Shown one piece after another: positions 1-8,909 of a DNA stretch of 64,000 nucleotides (its first letter is position 1; every line of letters begins with the position of its first letter). Made by a program: the position numbers and the translations under genes. The notes beneath the pieces are model-generated. The model had not been told where the DNA came from and ran no database searches. It saw nothing but the letters and a program-made list of their open reading frames with translations. Source of the stretch: Botrimarina colliarenosi (GTDB taxonomy: Bacteria > Planctomycetota > Planctomycetia > Pirellulales > Lacipirellulaceae); assembly GCF_007859955.1 (NCBI RefSeq), contig NZ_SJPR01000004.1, positions 372,001-436,000 of the forward strand. The letters run 5' to 3'.

Positions 1-371
1 TGCTAGGGCCGCGATAGGAGGACATGAGATTGCCGCTTTCTTTTTTGTCCCAGCTCAAAGCAGCTAGCTGATTCCCGACGAACCGCGACACCGCACCAAG
101 TAACACCGCACCGAGCAACCGAGCAGTCCTAATCCAGAGAGCGGCTACAAGACCTCCCTTACGCCTGACGGGTATTCCCGCTGGTCGTTGATGGGTGTCT
201 TGCGGCCGCTCTCTTTTTTTGTTGCTCGCCGCTTTTTCAGTTGCTGGAGGCTCCGGCAACGAGACACGCCACGACGGGCCAAGAAGGCCCCGACGGCAAC
301 CGAAGCTGAATTCATTCCGATTCCGATCTCAACGTGCGTCCTCCGACGCAAACACCCAGGCAGGAAACACC
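1..371. other. Non-coding leader region upstream of the PEP-CTERM gene
   Basis: I see no convincing gene here. An ATG at 24 sits only two bases after AGGAGG and opens a 15-codon frame, which I do not regard as real. An 8-bp stem with a 5-base loop lies at 240-260 (GTTGCTGG / CCGGCAAC), in the probable 5' UTR of the next gene. Apparent frames that run through this stretch from TTG codons read as arginine-rich noise. Confidence 0.4.
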
Positions 372-1058
372 ATGACGCTGCGAAACGTGCTCCCCATGCT
401 GGTCGCCATCTTTGGTATGGCCTCCGCCGGCAACGCCGGAATGATCAACACGATCATCGGTAACTTCGACATCGCCTTCGACGGCCAGACCGGTGAGATC
501 ACCGACTTCAACCGGCCGGACGGTGGCAACCTGTTGCCGGCCGAAGCCCGGACGTTCAGCTCGCTCGAAATCGAGGTGGACGGCATCAGCGAAGAAATGC
601 TGATGAACCCCCCCGACGCGTTGTGGGGTGACCTGAAGATCACCAACCTCGGCGCCGAACTGGCGACGGGCTCGCTCCAAAACAACGTCGGCGGCTCAGG
701 CAATCCGACCGCCTATGGCTTCGACTACTTCGACGGCAACGGCAACAACCTGCGGATTGGCATCGACGACATCTCTTACACCGTGGTCCAGACCGGCCTG
801 CCCGGGCTGAACTTCTTCAACTTCTTCGCCGAAGGCAAGGTCATCAGCCAGTCGCTCCCCGGCGGTTGGGAGTACGGCGAGGACGTCCTGCTCAGCTACT
901 CGGCGACCGAGGTGATGGTCCTCTCGGGCCAGACCGGCGTCCGCAGCTTGGTGGCGTCCGGCGTCATGACCATCACCGGCAACATGATTCCCGAGCCGTC
1001 CAGCCTCGTGATGATGGTGCTCGGCTCGGCCGCGAGCTGCTGCTTCCGCCGCCGCTAA
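372..1058 (+). CDS. PEP-CTERM sorting domain protein
   Basis: A 228-residue exported protein. The ATG at 372 opens a signal peptide (MTLRNVLPMLVAIFGMASAGNA), and I prefer it to an upstream TTG at 195 whose extension is basic and low in complexity. The C-terminus shows the PEP-CTERM layout: IPEPSS, a hydrophobic stretch (LVMMVLGSA) and a terminal RRR. In that family the tail is recognised by an exosortase, removed, and the protein is delivered to the cell surface. The body is rich in Gly, Asn and Asp, with aromatic strands suggesting a beta-sandwich, but I recognise no named domain. The gene stands alone, with its own terminator, convergent with the long minus-strand train. Its specific role is unknown. 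Confidence 0.85.
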   Translation: MTLRNVLPMLVAIFGMASAGNAGMINTIIGNFDIAFDGQTGEITDFNRPDGGNLLPAEARTFSSLEIEVDGISEEMLMNPPDALWGDLKITNLGAELATGSLQNNVGGSGNPTAYGFDYFDGNGNNLRIGIDDISYTVVQTGLPGLNFFNFFAEGKVISQSLPGGWEYGEDVLLSYSATEVMVLSGQTGVRSLVASGVMTITGNMIPEPSSLVMMVLGSAASCCFRRR

Positions 1059-1116
1059 AGCGTCCGGCTAAGAACCAAGGGGCTCTCACGGAAGTAAGAG
1101 CCGAAATCGGAATGAG

Positions 1117-1150
1117 CCCGGCGAGCCTTTCAAGGCTCGTCGGGTTTTTT
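1117..1150 (+). terminator. Rho-independent terminator of the PEP-CTERM gene
   Basis: An 11-bp stem (CCCGGCGAGCC / GGCTCGTCGGG, one G-T pair) with a 5-base loop is followed by six T residues on the + strand. It overlaps the last codons and stop of the convergent minus-strand gene, so the same bases encode that protein's KKPDEP tail. A smaller 6-bp stem lies just before it at 1081-1102. Confidence 0.85.
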
Positions 1151-2167
1151 CGTTTCTATCAGGGGCAGTTGAACCTCGGGAGCGACTTCCGGAGGGGCTT
1201 CGCCGAGCGTCAATTGAAGCGTCCTTGGCGGCAGGTCGGCGTCGCGTCGGACGACCACTGCGACCTCGTCTCCGGCGTCCAGTCCTGACGTGACCCGACG
1301 CAGCTCCCAGACCGTCGGTGTGGCGACGCCCGCCAGGGAGAGGACCATGTCGCCCGCTTGCAGCCCGGCGGAAGCAGCGGGGCCCGCTTTGGTGACGGCC
1401 GAGAGGGTTGGCGGCTCGCGGAGCGGGTCTTCGTTGGGCAGCGTCACCCCGAGCAAGCCGGAGCGGATCGTCTCGCCCGCCGCCATCCGTGGGAGCCGAG
1501 CGGCGATCGACTCTACGGGCACGGCGAAGCCAACCCCCGAGTCGTAAAGATCGACGCCGCTCTGCCCCGGCGGCGCCAGCGGCACGATCACGCCGAGCAG
1601 CACGCCGTCGAGCGCCACGAGGGGGCCCCCGTAGTTGACCGGCGACGCGAGCGCGTCGGTCTGGACCGCCCGCCCCCCGAGCCGGCCGACGGCGCTGACG
1701 ACACCGACCGTGAGGTTGACGTTGTCGGCCGAGTAGACCCGCCCGAGGGCGATCGCCGTCTCACCGACCAAGCCGTCGCGCCCCGTGGGCGGCGTTGGCG
1801 TCGCTTCGCCGGCGCCTTCGAGTCGGAGCAGCGCGACCTGCCGACTCACGTCACGTGAAACGAGCTCGGCCTGCTTCTGACGGCCGTCCGCGAAGCGGCA
1901 GAGGATCCCGGCCGGCGTCTCGGCGAGGGCGTAAGTGCTGGTGACGACCCAATGGTCGTCGAGGGCGTAGCCTGTAACCGGCGCCGCGGCGGCGCCGAGG
2001 GCGTCGCCTCCCGCCCCGAAGTAGCGGAGCTGAACGACGCGAGGCGCAGTGAGGTTGACCGCCCGATCGATCGCCGCCTCGAGCGACGGTCCGCCCGACG
2101 CCGCTGCCAAAGCGGGCCCGAGCAGACAAAGAAAAACACCGAGGGGCCAGCGGCCGCGGGAAGTCAT
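1130..2167 (-). CDS. Trypsin-fold/PDZ protein with lost catalytic triad (pseudoprotease)
   Basis: 345 residues with a signal peptide (cleavage near ALAAASG), an HtrA-like trypsin fold and a C-terminal PDZ domain starting near GLLGVTLPNED. All three catalytic positions look replaced. The usual VVTNxHV reads VVTSTYAL (His to Tyr), the xDLAVL motif reads RQVALLRL (Asp to Gln), and GNSGGPL reads VNYGGPLV (Ser to Tyr). The fold is otherwise well kept, so a non-catalytic scaffold or regulator is likely. It is the last gene of a long minus-strand train, and its ATG overlaps the stop of the upstream gene by 4 bp (ATGA), implying translational coupling. The motif alignment was made by eye. Confidence 0.8.
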   Translation of the reverse strand: MTSRGRWPLGVFLCLLGPALAAASGGPSLEAAIDRAVNLTAPRVVQLRYFGAGGDALGAAAAPVTGYALDDHWVVTSTYALAETPAGILCRFADGRQKQAELVSRDVSRQVALLRLEGAGEATPTPPTGRDGLVGETAIALGRVYSADNVNLTVGVVSAVGRLGGRAVQTDALASPVNYGGPLVALDGVLLGVIVPLAPPGQSGVDLYDSGVGFAVPVESIAARLPRMAAGETIRSGLLGVTLPNEDPLREPPTLSAVTKAGPAASAGLQAGDMVLSLAGVATPTVWELRRVTSGLDAGDEVAVVVRRDADLPPRTLQLTLGEAPPEVAPEVQLPLIETKKPDEP

Positions 2168-3207
2168 GGAGCGTCGCCTCGTAAAGTGATCGTGACCAAC
2201 TGCTCACCGCGTAGGAGCGTCAGCACGGCGGTCTGTCGGCGGGTAAAGCCGCGCTCGATGGCGGCCGTCGCGCTATCGACGGCGCCAACTGTCGCGCCGT
2301 CCACGGCGACGATCAGGTCGTCGGGCTCGCACCCGGCGTTGTCGGCGGGGCTGCCGGGTTCGACGCGTTCGACGTAGGCGGGCGTGCGGGCGTTGATCCG
2401 CGGGATCAGCCCCAGGCCACTGTGGGCGAAGAGCCGCCCCGTGCGGAACGCGTCTCGAAGCGGGTCACGATCGGGGGCTGAGCCCGCCCGGATCCGCTCG
2501 ATCGCCGCGTTGACGGCTTCCACCGGAAGGGCGTAGTTGATCCAAGCGCCGGTGGTCGGCGATTGGCACTCGGCGCCCAGAACGCCCAGCAAGACGCCGT
2601 CGGTGTCGACGACAACTCCCCCCGCCGCGCCGGGGTTGCTCGTCACGGCGTCGAGCATCAGCACCGTGGCGCCCGGTTCGGGGACCCCCAGGGTGGGGCG
2701 GTACTGCTCCGGGTCGGTGGCGGTCGGCATCGGCGCCAACGCGGCGATCCGGCCCCGCTGCACGGTCACGAGTTCGTCGCCCGCCGCGACGCCGAAGCAG
2801 TTGGAGAGCGCCCAGACCCGCTGTGCGGGACGTGGCGTGACAGTCTCCGCCAGTTGGAAGTGGGACGGCGCCTCGTAGCTCTCGGGGCACTCCAGCAGCA
2901 CGAGGCCGGTGGACGCGTCACGACCCGTGACGCGGGCCTCGCAACGCTCGCCGTAGGCGTCGACCAGCGTCACTCGACCGCCGTCGAGCGCGGCGCTATC
3001 GGCGGTGACCACCAACACGGGGCTGCCCGGGAAGAAACCGCCCGTCTGATAGCCTTCCAGCCCGGCGACACGGCCGGCGCCGTAGAGCTTGGCGATCGCG
3101 AGCTGAGCCCGTTGCAGCGGCTCCGCGTCGGGCGAGGACGTAGCGCCAAAAGCCATGGCGTGACAAAGCAGGAGGCCCAGGCAGGCGGCGAGAGACCGAA
3201 CCCTCAT
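2164..3207 (-). CDS. Trypsin-fold/PDZ protein, second catalytically degenerate HtrA paralogue
   Basis: 347 residues: a signal peptide (MRVRSLAACLGLLLCHAMAFGA), a degenerate trypsin-like core and a PDZ domain near residues 255-340 (GLGLIPRINARTPAYVERVEPGSPADNAG). The serine loop reads NPGAAGGVV instead of GNSGGPL, so the nucleophile is lost. The His motif region reads VVTADSAAL and the Asp region reads STGLVLLEC, so neither keeps the expected residue. It shares 4-bp ATGA overlaps with both neighbours, the active protease upstream and a second dead paralogue downstream. A role in substrate binding or in regulating the active member is an inference from that arrangement. Confidence 0.8.
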   Translation of the reverse strand: MRVRSLAACLGLLLCHAMAFGATSSPDAEPLQRAQLAIAKLYGAGRVAGLEGYQTGGFFPGSPVLVVTADSAALDGGRVTLVDAYGERCEARVTGRDASTGLVLLECPESYEAPSHFQLAETVTPRPAQRVWALSNCFGVAAGDELVTVQRGRIAALAPMPTATDPEQYRPTLGVPEPGATVLMLDAVTSNPGAAGGVVVDTDGVLLGVLGAECQSPTTGAWINYALPVEAVNAAIERIRAGSAPDRDPLRDAFRTGRLFAHSGLGLIPRINARTPAYVERVEPGSPADNAGCEPDDLIVAVDGATVGAVDSATAAIERGFTRRQTAVLTLLRGEQLVTITLRGDAP

Positions 3208-4934
3208 TGGCGTTCCTCGCTGCTGGGTTTATCGCTGCTGGGTTTATCGCTGAGGGGCTTCTGGGGGGACGGTCCCGAGACTGCAGCCTGCAGGTCGGCG
3301 ATCGGGCGATCCCCCGCCGTGATTCTCAACTCGGATGGCAACGCCCCGAAGCCCGTCGGAGCGTCGGTGAACTCAACACGGACCGCCTCCTCGGCCGCGT
3401 CGCGCGAGGCCTCGAAGCCGAGCGGGCGCCCCGACTCGGCGTCGAGATAGACCTCGACACGGAGACCGCGGTGGGTGGCGACAAGGACGTCGTGCGCCGT
3501 TTCGCCCGCGCGCCACGGCAAGCGCCCGAGCGCTTCGGCGTCGTCGAGCAGCCCCTCTTCGCCCGCGACGAGCCGGCTCCAGACCCAGAGGCCGCCGAGC
3601 AATGCGGGCGCTTCGGGCGGCGTCGCCTGCGCCGCGAGGTCGCGGGTGGCGTCGCACCGAAATTCGCCGGACTCCGACAGCCAAGCGGCACCGTCGGCGG
3701 TCACCTCGAGCGTCACCGCGTCGCCGTCGTTGTTCACGTAACGGACACTCTCGCGTAGCGGGACGCCGCTGTCGGCGCGGCACCGATCGAGCAGCCGCCG
3801 GGTCTCGCGACGCGTGGCGGCGTAGTTGGCGTAGCCCGGCTTGGCCTCGTAGATGTCGGCGGGCAGCTCGGGCGTCTTGGCGGAGTCGGCGGCGTCGGGC
3901 GACTCGTCGGGCGTTTCGCCCTGGATCGCCTCTTCGATCTCGCCCGGTGAATGCAACGGACCGAGCCGCACCGTCCGGCGGTCGAGTCGGCCGTCGCGGC
4001 GGTACTCGACGAGCGTCCGCCAGCCCGCCGGCAGCACGCCAATGGCGTTCAGCAGGGCGTTGGCGGTCGGCGTGTCGCGGCCGTCGATGGCGACGATCTC
4101 ATCCCCCGGCCGCAGTCCCCGGCGGTAGGCGTCGCTGGTGGTCTCAATGGCGCGAACGATCGCCTGCGGCCCGCGACGGGTGACGATGGTCGCGCCGAGC
4201 GAGGCGTGATCGACCAGCCGACCCGTGCGGAGGTGCGAAACGAACCGCATCACCTGGTTGATCGAAACGGCGTAGCCGACGCCGACATTGACGCGGCCCC
4301 GCTTCTCGAACGAACCACGCCCGTTGATGCCGATGAGCCGTCCGGCGCCGTCAAACAGCGGACCGCCCGAGTTGCCAGGGTTGATCGCCGCGTCGGTCTG
4401 CAGGCAGTCGGCGTACTCCAGGAGCGTCCCGGAGGGGAACTGATAGCGATGAACGCCCGAAATGACGCCCACCGTGATCGTCGGTGTAAAGTCCTCGGCC
4501 AACAGGAACGGGTTGCCGGCCACGATCGCCTCGTCGCCGACCCGCACGAGGTCGCTGTCGCCGATAGCGGCCGCGGGGTAAGGGCCTTCGCCCTGAAGCT
4601 GAATCAGCCCGATGTCGCCCGTCGGGTCGAGGCCCAAGAGCACCGCCTGGTGGAGCCGGCCATCGCTCGTGCCGACGAGCATCTGCGGGCCGCATGGCGC
4701 CGTGACGTGGAAGTTGGTGACGACCAGGCCGTCGTCGCTGATGATGACGCCCGATCCGCCGTTCGTGCCGGTGCTCTCGAAGATCGCCACCGTCGAGCGG
4801 CTGAGTTTGGCGATCACCTCACGCCGCGCCGCTTCCGCCGCGACGACCTCGGGGTCAAGCGTGAGCGGCGGAGCGGCGATGGACGCAGCCCCCGTGAGCC
4901 ACACGGCCAGGACGGCGATTCTCAAGCGGTTCAT
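3204..4934 (-). CDS. HtrA/DegP-like secreted serine protease with extra C-terminal domain
   Basis: 576 residues, exported (hydrophobic N-terminus ending ASIAAP). The trypsin core keeps the triad: His in VVTNFHV (about residue 73), Asp in GDIGLIQL (about 105), and Ser in NPGNSGGPL (about 188). A PDZ domain follows near residues 240-330 (RRGLRPGDEIVAIDGRD). About 240 further residues have no domain I recognise. The tail repeats SDKPSS, encoded by a short tandem repeat near 3215-3255. HtrA proteases degrade or chaperone misfolded envelope proteins. This is the only intact protease of three consecutive HtrA-like genes and overlaps both neighbours by 4 bp. A second, canonical htrA is at 31751-33133. 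Confidence 0.85.
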   Translation of the reverse strand: MNRLRIAVLAVWLTGAASIAAPPLTLDPEVVAAEAARREVIAKLSRSTVAIFESTGTNGGSGVIISDDGLVVTNFHVTAPCGPQMLVGTSDGRLHQAVLLGLDPTGDIGLIQLQGEGPYPAAAIGDSDLVRVGDEAIVAGNPFLLAEDFTPTITVGVISGVHRYQFPSGTLLEYADCLQTDAAINPGNSGGPLFDGAGRLIGINGRGSFEKRGRVNVGVGYAVSINQVMRFVSHLRTGRLVDHASLGATIVTRRGPQAIVRAIETTSDAYRRGLRPGDEIVAIDGRDTPTANALLNAIGVLPAGWRTLVEYRRDGRLDRRTVRLGPLHSPGEIEEAIQGETPDESPDAADSAKTPELPADIYEAKPGYANYAATRRETRRLLDRCRADSGVPLRESVRYVNNDGDAVTLEVTADGAAWLSESGEFRCDATRDLAAQATPPEAPALLGGLWVWSRLVAGEEGLLDDAEALGRLPWRAGETAHDVLVATHRGLRVEVYLDAESGRPLGFEASRDAAEEAVRVEFTDAPTGFGALPSELRITAGDRPIADLQAAVSGPSPQKPLSDKPSSDKPSSEERQ

Positions 4935-6175
4935 CGAATCACCCTCAGGTCGCCGAAATGGACGTGGTCTCCCGCGTCGAGGTTGTCGCCGTAATCGACT
5001 TGCAGCGTCAGCGTCGTGGCCGCCGTTATCGGCTCATCAATGGCGTACGGTCGCGTCCCCCCGTCGACCGTGCCGGACCATCGCTCGTCGCCGTCGACCA
5101 ACAGCCGCACCTCGGCCGACCCGGCGAGCGCCGTCGCGGGGTCGAGCCCCACAGCGCCCCGCAGCCGGGTCGCGCCGCTCGGCAGAGCAAAACGCAACTC
5201 GCCACGACTCTTCATCGCGACGCCACGAGCAAACGTCCGGACCGAGACGACGCCCGGCCAGGCGCTCGGGGCGCGTCGGTCGGGGTAGCGCAGCGACAAC
5301 GGCCCTCCGCCGAGCGATTCGTCGAGAGCGTAGCCCCCCGCTTCGCTGTCGGGCTTCGTCCGGAAGTAGGGAGTCCAACGGTGGGCGAGGAGATCGAGGG
5401 ACGCGACCGGTAGGACGCGGCCCGCCGACAGGTCGATCGACGTCACCGCCTCGATCGGCGTGTGGCCCTCTTCCCACTCGAGTTCCGCGCCGCGGTAGCC
5501 GACGCCGGTCACGATCAGCCGGCCGCCGTCGCTAAAATTGAGTACCGTCGCCGCGGGCCGTAGCTTCCGATCCGCCGCCCGGTAGTAGCGGAGGCCGGCG
5601 ACACGCGGCCAGGGCGCCTCGACCGGCTTGGCGCCGCCGTCGGCGTCCAGGGCGAACCGGACCCCCGCCGCTGACACGTCGAGTAGGACGCCTTCGACGG
5701 GCGTCAGACTGCCGTCGCGGCGCCGCACCCAGAGCACGTCGGTCTCGTTGTCGAACGCCTGAGACTCGATCGTCGCTTCCGTCGCCAATCGCCAAAGTTC
5801 GATCGAGGAGGTGGGAAGGGTGACTTGCCCCCCGCCGACGAGTGAGAACTCCACCTGCCCTCCGACGAACCGGTACGCGGCGTAGTCGAAACGCGAGGCA
5901 TCGGTAAGCCACACCCGCCCGGCGCGCGGCGTTGTCGAGGCAGCCCGACGTGTCGGCTCGACCGTCAGGTTGAGCACCTCGCTGATCGGGAGCGTTGCGT
6001 AGCTATCGTCGCGGAGCGAAACGCCCCGCTCCGCGTCCAAGGCGACGAGCCGGCCGACCGCTTCCTCGCCCGTCGTTTCGACCGTGACGAGCGGACCCTC
6101 GGCCACCGCCAACGAAGCGGCAAGGACCCCCACAGCGAGGGCGCCGATCGCGCAGCGGCGGCAGACGGGGGGCAT
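4931..6175 (-). CDS. Secreted protein with NPCBM-like C-terminal domain
   Basis: 414 residues with a signal peptide (GALAVGVLAASLAVAEG). The last 150 residues or so resemble an NPCBM (novel putative carbohydrate-binding) module. The recognisable elements are RTFARGVAMKSRGELRFALP, then GAVGLDP, VRLLVDGDERWSG, LTLQVDYGDNLDAGDHVHFGD. The N-terminal half has tandem strand-rich segments resembling SH3-like or LysM-free beta modules, such as VSLRDDSYATLPISEVLNL, but I cannot name them. It overlaps the downstream HtrA gene by 4 bp and follows a coiled-coil secreted protein. A role in binding glycan or protein at the cell envelope, within the MoxR-vWA train, is inferred. Confidence 0.75.
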   Translation of the reverse strand: MPPVCRRCAIGALAVGVLAASLAVAEGPLVTVETTGEEAVGRLVALDAERGVSLRDDSYATLPISEVLNLTVEPTRRAASTTPRAGRVWLTDASRFDYAAYRFVGGQVEFSLVGGGQVTLPTSSIELWRLATEATIESQAFDNETDVLWVRRRDGSLTPVEGVLLDVSAAGVRFALDADGGAKPVEAPWPRVAGLRYYRAADRKLRPAATVLNFSDGGRLIVTGVGYRGAELEWEEGHTPIEAVTSIDLSAGRVLPVASLDLLAHRWTPYFRTKPDSEAGGYALDESLGGGPLSLRYPDRRAPSAWPGVVSVRTFARGVAMKSRGELRFALPSGATRLRGAVGLDPATALAGSAEVRLLVDGDERWSGTVDGGTRPYAIDEPITAATTLTLQVDYGDNLDAGDHVHFGDLRVIR

Positions 6176-6204
6176 GGAGACGCTCGGTGGGAGGTTAGGC
6201 GGGA

Positions 6205-7293
6205 TCAGCGGTCCGCGGCGGGGGGATCGTCCGGCTCCGCCGCGTCGGCCTCGGCCGCCAGCGTGCGGAAGTAGTCCTCGATCAAACCGCGGTAGTGGGG
6301 CGGGAAGTCACGTGTGATCGCCTGGGTGAGCCGCTCGCGTTCGGCCGGGGGGAGCGAGCCCCAAGCGTCGCCGGCCACCAGCCGTTTGCGGTCGACCTCG
6401 CCGGGGCCTTTCAGTTCGCTGGGCCGGCTCTCGTCGGCGGGGTCGCCCGGCTCGGCGCCACCACCGGGGGCGGCGGCCGCCATCTGTTGCTGCTGTTTGC
6501 GCTGTTCTTCGAGCTTCTCGATCAGCTTGTCGAGTTCGTCAAGGATCGCCTGCTGACGCTCCTGGGTCTCGGCGCCGGGCTCCGCCAGGGCGAGCCGACG
6601 CTGCACGTCCCGCATCTTGCGGGCCACGATCGGCATCGGCTGCGGTTTGCTTTCTAACTCATTTTGCAGCGCGTCGAGCACCCACTTCCGAGCCGGCCCT
6701 AAGGCCTCGTCATCGGCCGGCAGCCGCTCGATCGCTTCCGCCGCCCGATCGTCGTCAACGGTCATCCGCCAAGCGACGGCGCGCAGGTAGCTGAGCAGCG
6801 CGGGCGAAAACACTTGGTCCTGCTCGAGCCCCTCGGTCCAAGCCAGGCACGCGTCGTAGCGGTCAGCCGCGGCCAGCGCGTCGGCCACCGCCAATCGGAC
6901 CGACGGCTCCGCGTCGCCGAGCGAGGTCAGCCACACGGGCGGCGTGTCGACAGGCGCGTTCAGCAGCGAGACAAACCGCTCGTCCGCTTGCGCCGCAAGG
7001 GTCCGCAAGGGCTCGGCGAGCCGCGACGGTCGAGGCGTCGCGGCGACCGCCCGGTTCCAGCGGGCCGCCAGCGCTTGGCCCCGGTGCTGCTGGGCGAGCC
7101 ATGCCGCGATGGCTTCGTTCGCCGAGACGAAACCCGGCGCCTCGCGCCAAGAACGCAGGCTCGCTGACTTATCGACGGCAAGAGCCGCGGGGCATGCCAT
7201 GGCGGCGGCGAATAGCGTCACCGCAACCCGACCCCAGATTCGGCGCCGGCGACGGCGGCGTGCGGAAGCATCCTGCAGGCGGGCGAATTCCAT
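6205..7293 (-). CDS. Secreted coiled-coil protein of the MoxR-vWA train
   Basis: 362 residues from the ATG at 7293 (MEFARLQDASARRRRRRR). Longer frames start inside the upstream gene and are rejected. A polybasic N-terminus and a hydrophobic segment (VAVTLFAAAMACPAALA) give a signal peptide or anchor. A helical body follows, with a coiled coil rich in Glu and Gln (LDELDKLIEKLEEQRKQQQQ) near residues 240-275. The conserved-looking tail LPPAERERLTQAITRDFPPHYRGLIEDYF is typical of proteins coded beside vWA and DUF4175-type genes in planctomycetes. No enzymatic motif is seen. The function is unknown. Confidence 0.75.
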   Translation of the reverse strand: MEFARLQDASARRRRRRRIWGRVAVTLFAAAMACPAALAVDKSASLRSWREAPGFVSANEAIAAWLAQQHRGQALAARWNRAVAATPRPSRLAEPLRTLAAQADERFVSLLNAPVDTPPVWLTSLGDAEPSVRLAVADALAAADRYDACLAWTEGLEQDQVFSPALLSYLRAVAWRMTVDDDRAAEAIERLPADDEALGPARKWVLDALQNELESKPQPMPIVARKMRDVQRRLALAEPGAETQERQQAILDELDKLIEKLEEQRKQQQQMAAAAPGGGAEPGDPADESRPSELKGPGEVDRKRLVAGDAWGSLPPAERERLTQAITRDFPPHYRGLIEDYFRTLAAEADAAEPDDPPAADR

Positions 7294-7343
7294 AACTCCA
7301 CTATCGCCCGATGGACCAAACGCCGCAACGTCACGGCGCGATG

Positions 7344-8804
7344 TCACGGCGCCCCGCCTGCGACCGCTTCGGCGGCGACAGCCAGGCGTCGCTGCTCGGC
7401 AGCAAGCCCGTCGAGCCGCTCGGCGACCTCCGCGGCGGGCGCCTCGCCTGTCTCCGCGGCGGACCGCCAAACCTCGGTTTGCCGCATCAAGCGGGCCTGG
7501 ATCGCCCGGATCATCCGCAGTTCGGCGAGTTTCGACACCAGTCCGGGATCGCCCCCCTGCTGGGCCTGTGGCGCCCCTTTGGGGGGTTGGCGTTGTTTAT
7601 CAAGGTCATCGAGCGACTCGTCCACGGCGGCGATCATCTCCGTCAGGGCGTCGGCCACGAGCCGCTCGAGGGCGACCGTCGTGGCGTCGATCAGACCCTG
7701 CCGGAGCCGGTCTTCCGCCGAACGGATGTCGTCCACGGTTTGGCTGAGGGCGTCGTCGAAGACGCGTGACGAACCGTCCGCCCGCACCACCCGGAGGGCC
7801 TGCTCGGCGGAAGCGCCGACATCTCCCTGCCGCCCCGCGAGCTTAGCGGCCGCCAGCTGGCCGGCACGCGAATCGGCCGGGGCGGCGTCGGACTGGAGGT
7901 CGTCGACGCGGTTTTGGGTGTCGGTGACGAGCCCCGTCTGTGCCTCGTGCATCCGGCGGAGTCGCTCGGCAAGTGACGCCAGCCGCCGCTGCTGCTCCTC
8001 CTCGCGGAGCTGCTTGAGGCGTTGCTCGGCCTCCCGCTGGGCCGCTTCGAGGTCGCGTTGCGCTTCGAGCTGCTCCTCTTCCGCCGACGCGTCCTCGCCA
8101 GCCAGTTTCTCTTCGGCGCCGCGCATCGACTCGCCGGCCGATTCCAGCCGCCCGGCGATCGACGGACCCTTCTCCCCCGCTTCGGCCCCGGAGCCCTCGG
8201 GTGGCGTTTCGCCCTCGCCGGGTGCGTCGCCAGGTTCGGTTGGGGCGTCGTCACCGCTCTGACCGTTGAGGCGGTCGGTCTCCTCGGCCGGCTCGCGGAG
8301 ACGCTCGACCCGGTCGGCCAGGTCGCGCTGCCGCTCGGCGAGTTCGGCGATCTCGCCCCGCTGGGTCCGGCTGCGGAGCGACCGCTGCTCGCGGAGGGCG
8401 GCGCGGATCTCACGCTGCAGCTTCTCTAAACGCCGCCGCTCTTCCTCAAGCCGCGCCGCGTTGGGGTCGGCCATCACCAGCCGCAAGAGCTCCTCGAGCT
8501 GTGTCGCCAGTTCGGTCTGATCACGGCGGGCCGCGGTGTAGCGTTCCCGTTCGAGGAGACCGATCACCTTGTCGAACCGGTCGCCGATCCCGACCGACCG
8601 CGCCTCGCCGATCGCGGTGCGGATCTGGTCCGCCCTCGCCGCGTCGGTCGCCTCAACGGCGTCGGCGATCCGCAGCGCGAGGGTTTCGAGCCGCTCGTAG
8701 CCAATCGCGACCTGTTGTTGATCGCTCGCCACCTCCGCGGCGGTGGCGCTCGCCGCAATGGCTAGCAGCGCCGCTCCCAGACAGGTGGCTCTCAGCAAGG
8801 ACAC
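7344..8804 (-). CDS. Large secreted coiled-coil protein
   Basis: About 486 residues. I chose the GTG at 8804 because a GGAG lies about 8 bases upstream and the product then opens directly into a signal peptide (SLLRATCLGAALLAIAASATAAE). A TTG at 8852 would add 16 residues. The mature protein is almost entirely long helices rich in Glu, Arg, Leu and Ala. A central coiled coil spans roughly residues 120-330, with an acidic Gly/Pro-rich linker (DDAPTEPGDAPGEGETPPEG) in the middle. No catalytic motif is visible. Its position between the DUF4175-like gene and a second coiled-coil gene suggests a structural part of the same envelope complex. Confidence 0.75.
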   Translation of the reverse strand: MSLLRATCLGAALLAIAASATAAEVASDQQQVAIGYERLETLALRIADAVEATDAARADQIRTAIGEARSVGIGDRFDKVIGLLERERYTAARRDQTELATQLEELLRLVMADPNAARLEEERRRLEKLQREIRAALREQRSLRSRTQRGEIAELAERQRDLADRVERLREPAEETDRLNGQSGDDAPTEPGDAPGEGETPPEGSGAEAGEKGPSIAGRLESAGESMRGAEEKLAGEDASAEEEQLEAQRDLEAAQREAEQRLKQLREEEQQRRLASLAERLRRMHEAQTGLVTDTQNRVDDLQSDAAPADSRAGQLAAAKLAGRQGDVGASAEQALRVVRADGSSRVFDDALSQTVDDIRSAEDRLRQGLIDATTVALERLVADALTEMIAAVDESLDDLDKQRQPPKGAPQAQQGGDPGLVSKLAELRMIRAIQARLMRQTEVWRSAAETGEAPAAEVAERLDGLAAEQRRLAVAAEAVAGGAP

Positions 8805-8909
8805 GGTTTTGCTCCGCAGTTGTTTTGTAGCACTTGAGAACGAAGTCGCCAAGCAAGACGCTCCGATTGACTACCCTGCTTCCCTTCGTTCCGTCGTCGT
8901 TGCGAATCG

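Noticed and set aside
195..371. N-terminal extension of the PEP-CTERM gene from a TTG
   Set aside because: The extension is basic and low in complexity and precedes a normal signal peptide that starts at an ATG.
7293..7470. Long N-terminal extension of the 362-residue gene
   Set aside because: It overlaps the upstream gene's 3' end and is almost pure Arg/Ala/Gly. The ATG at 7293 gives a sensible exported protein.
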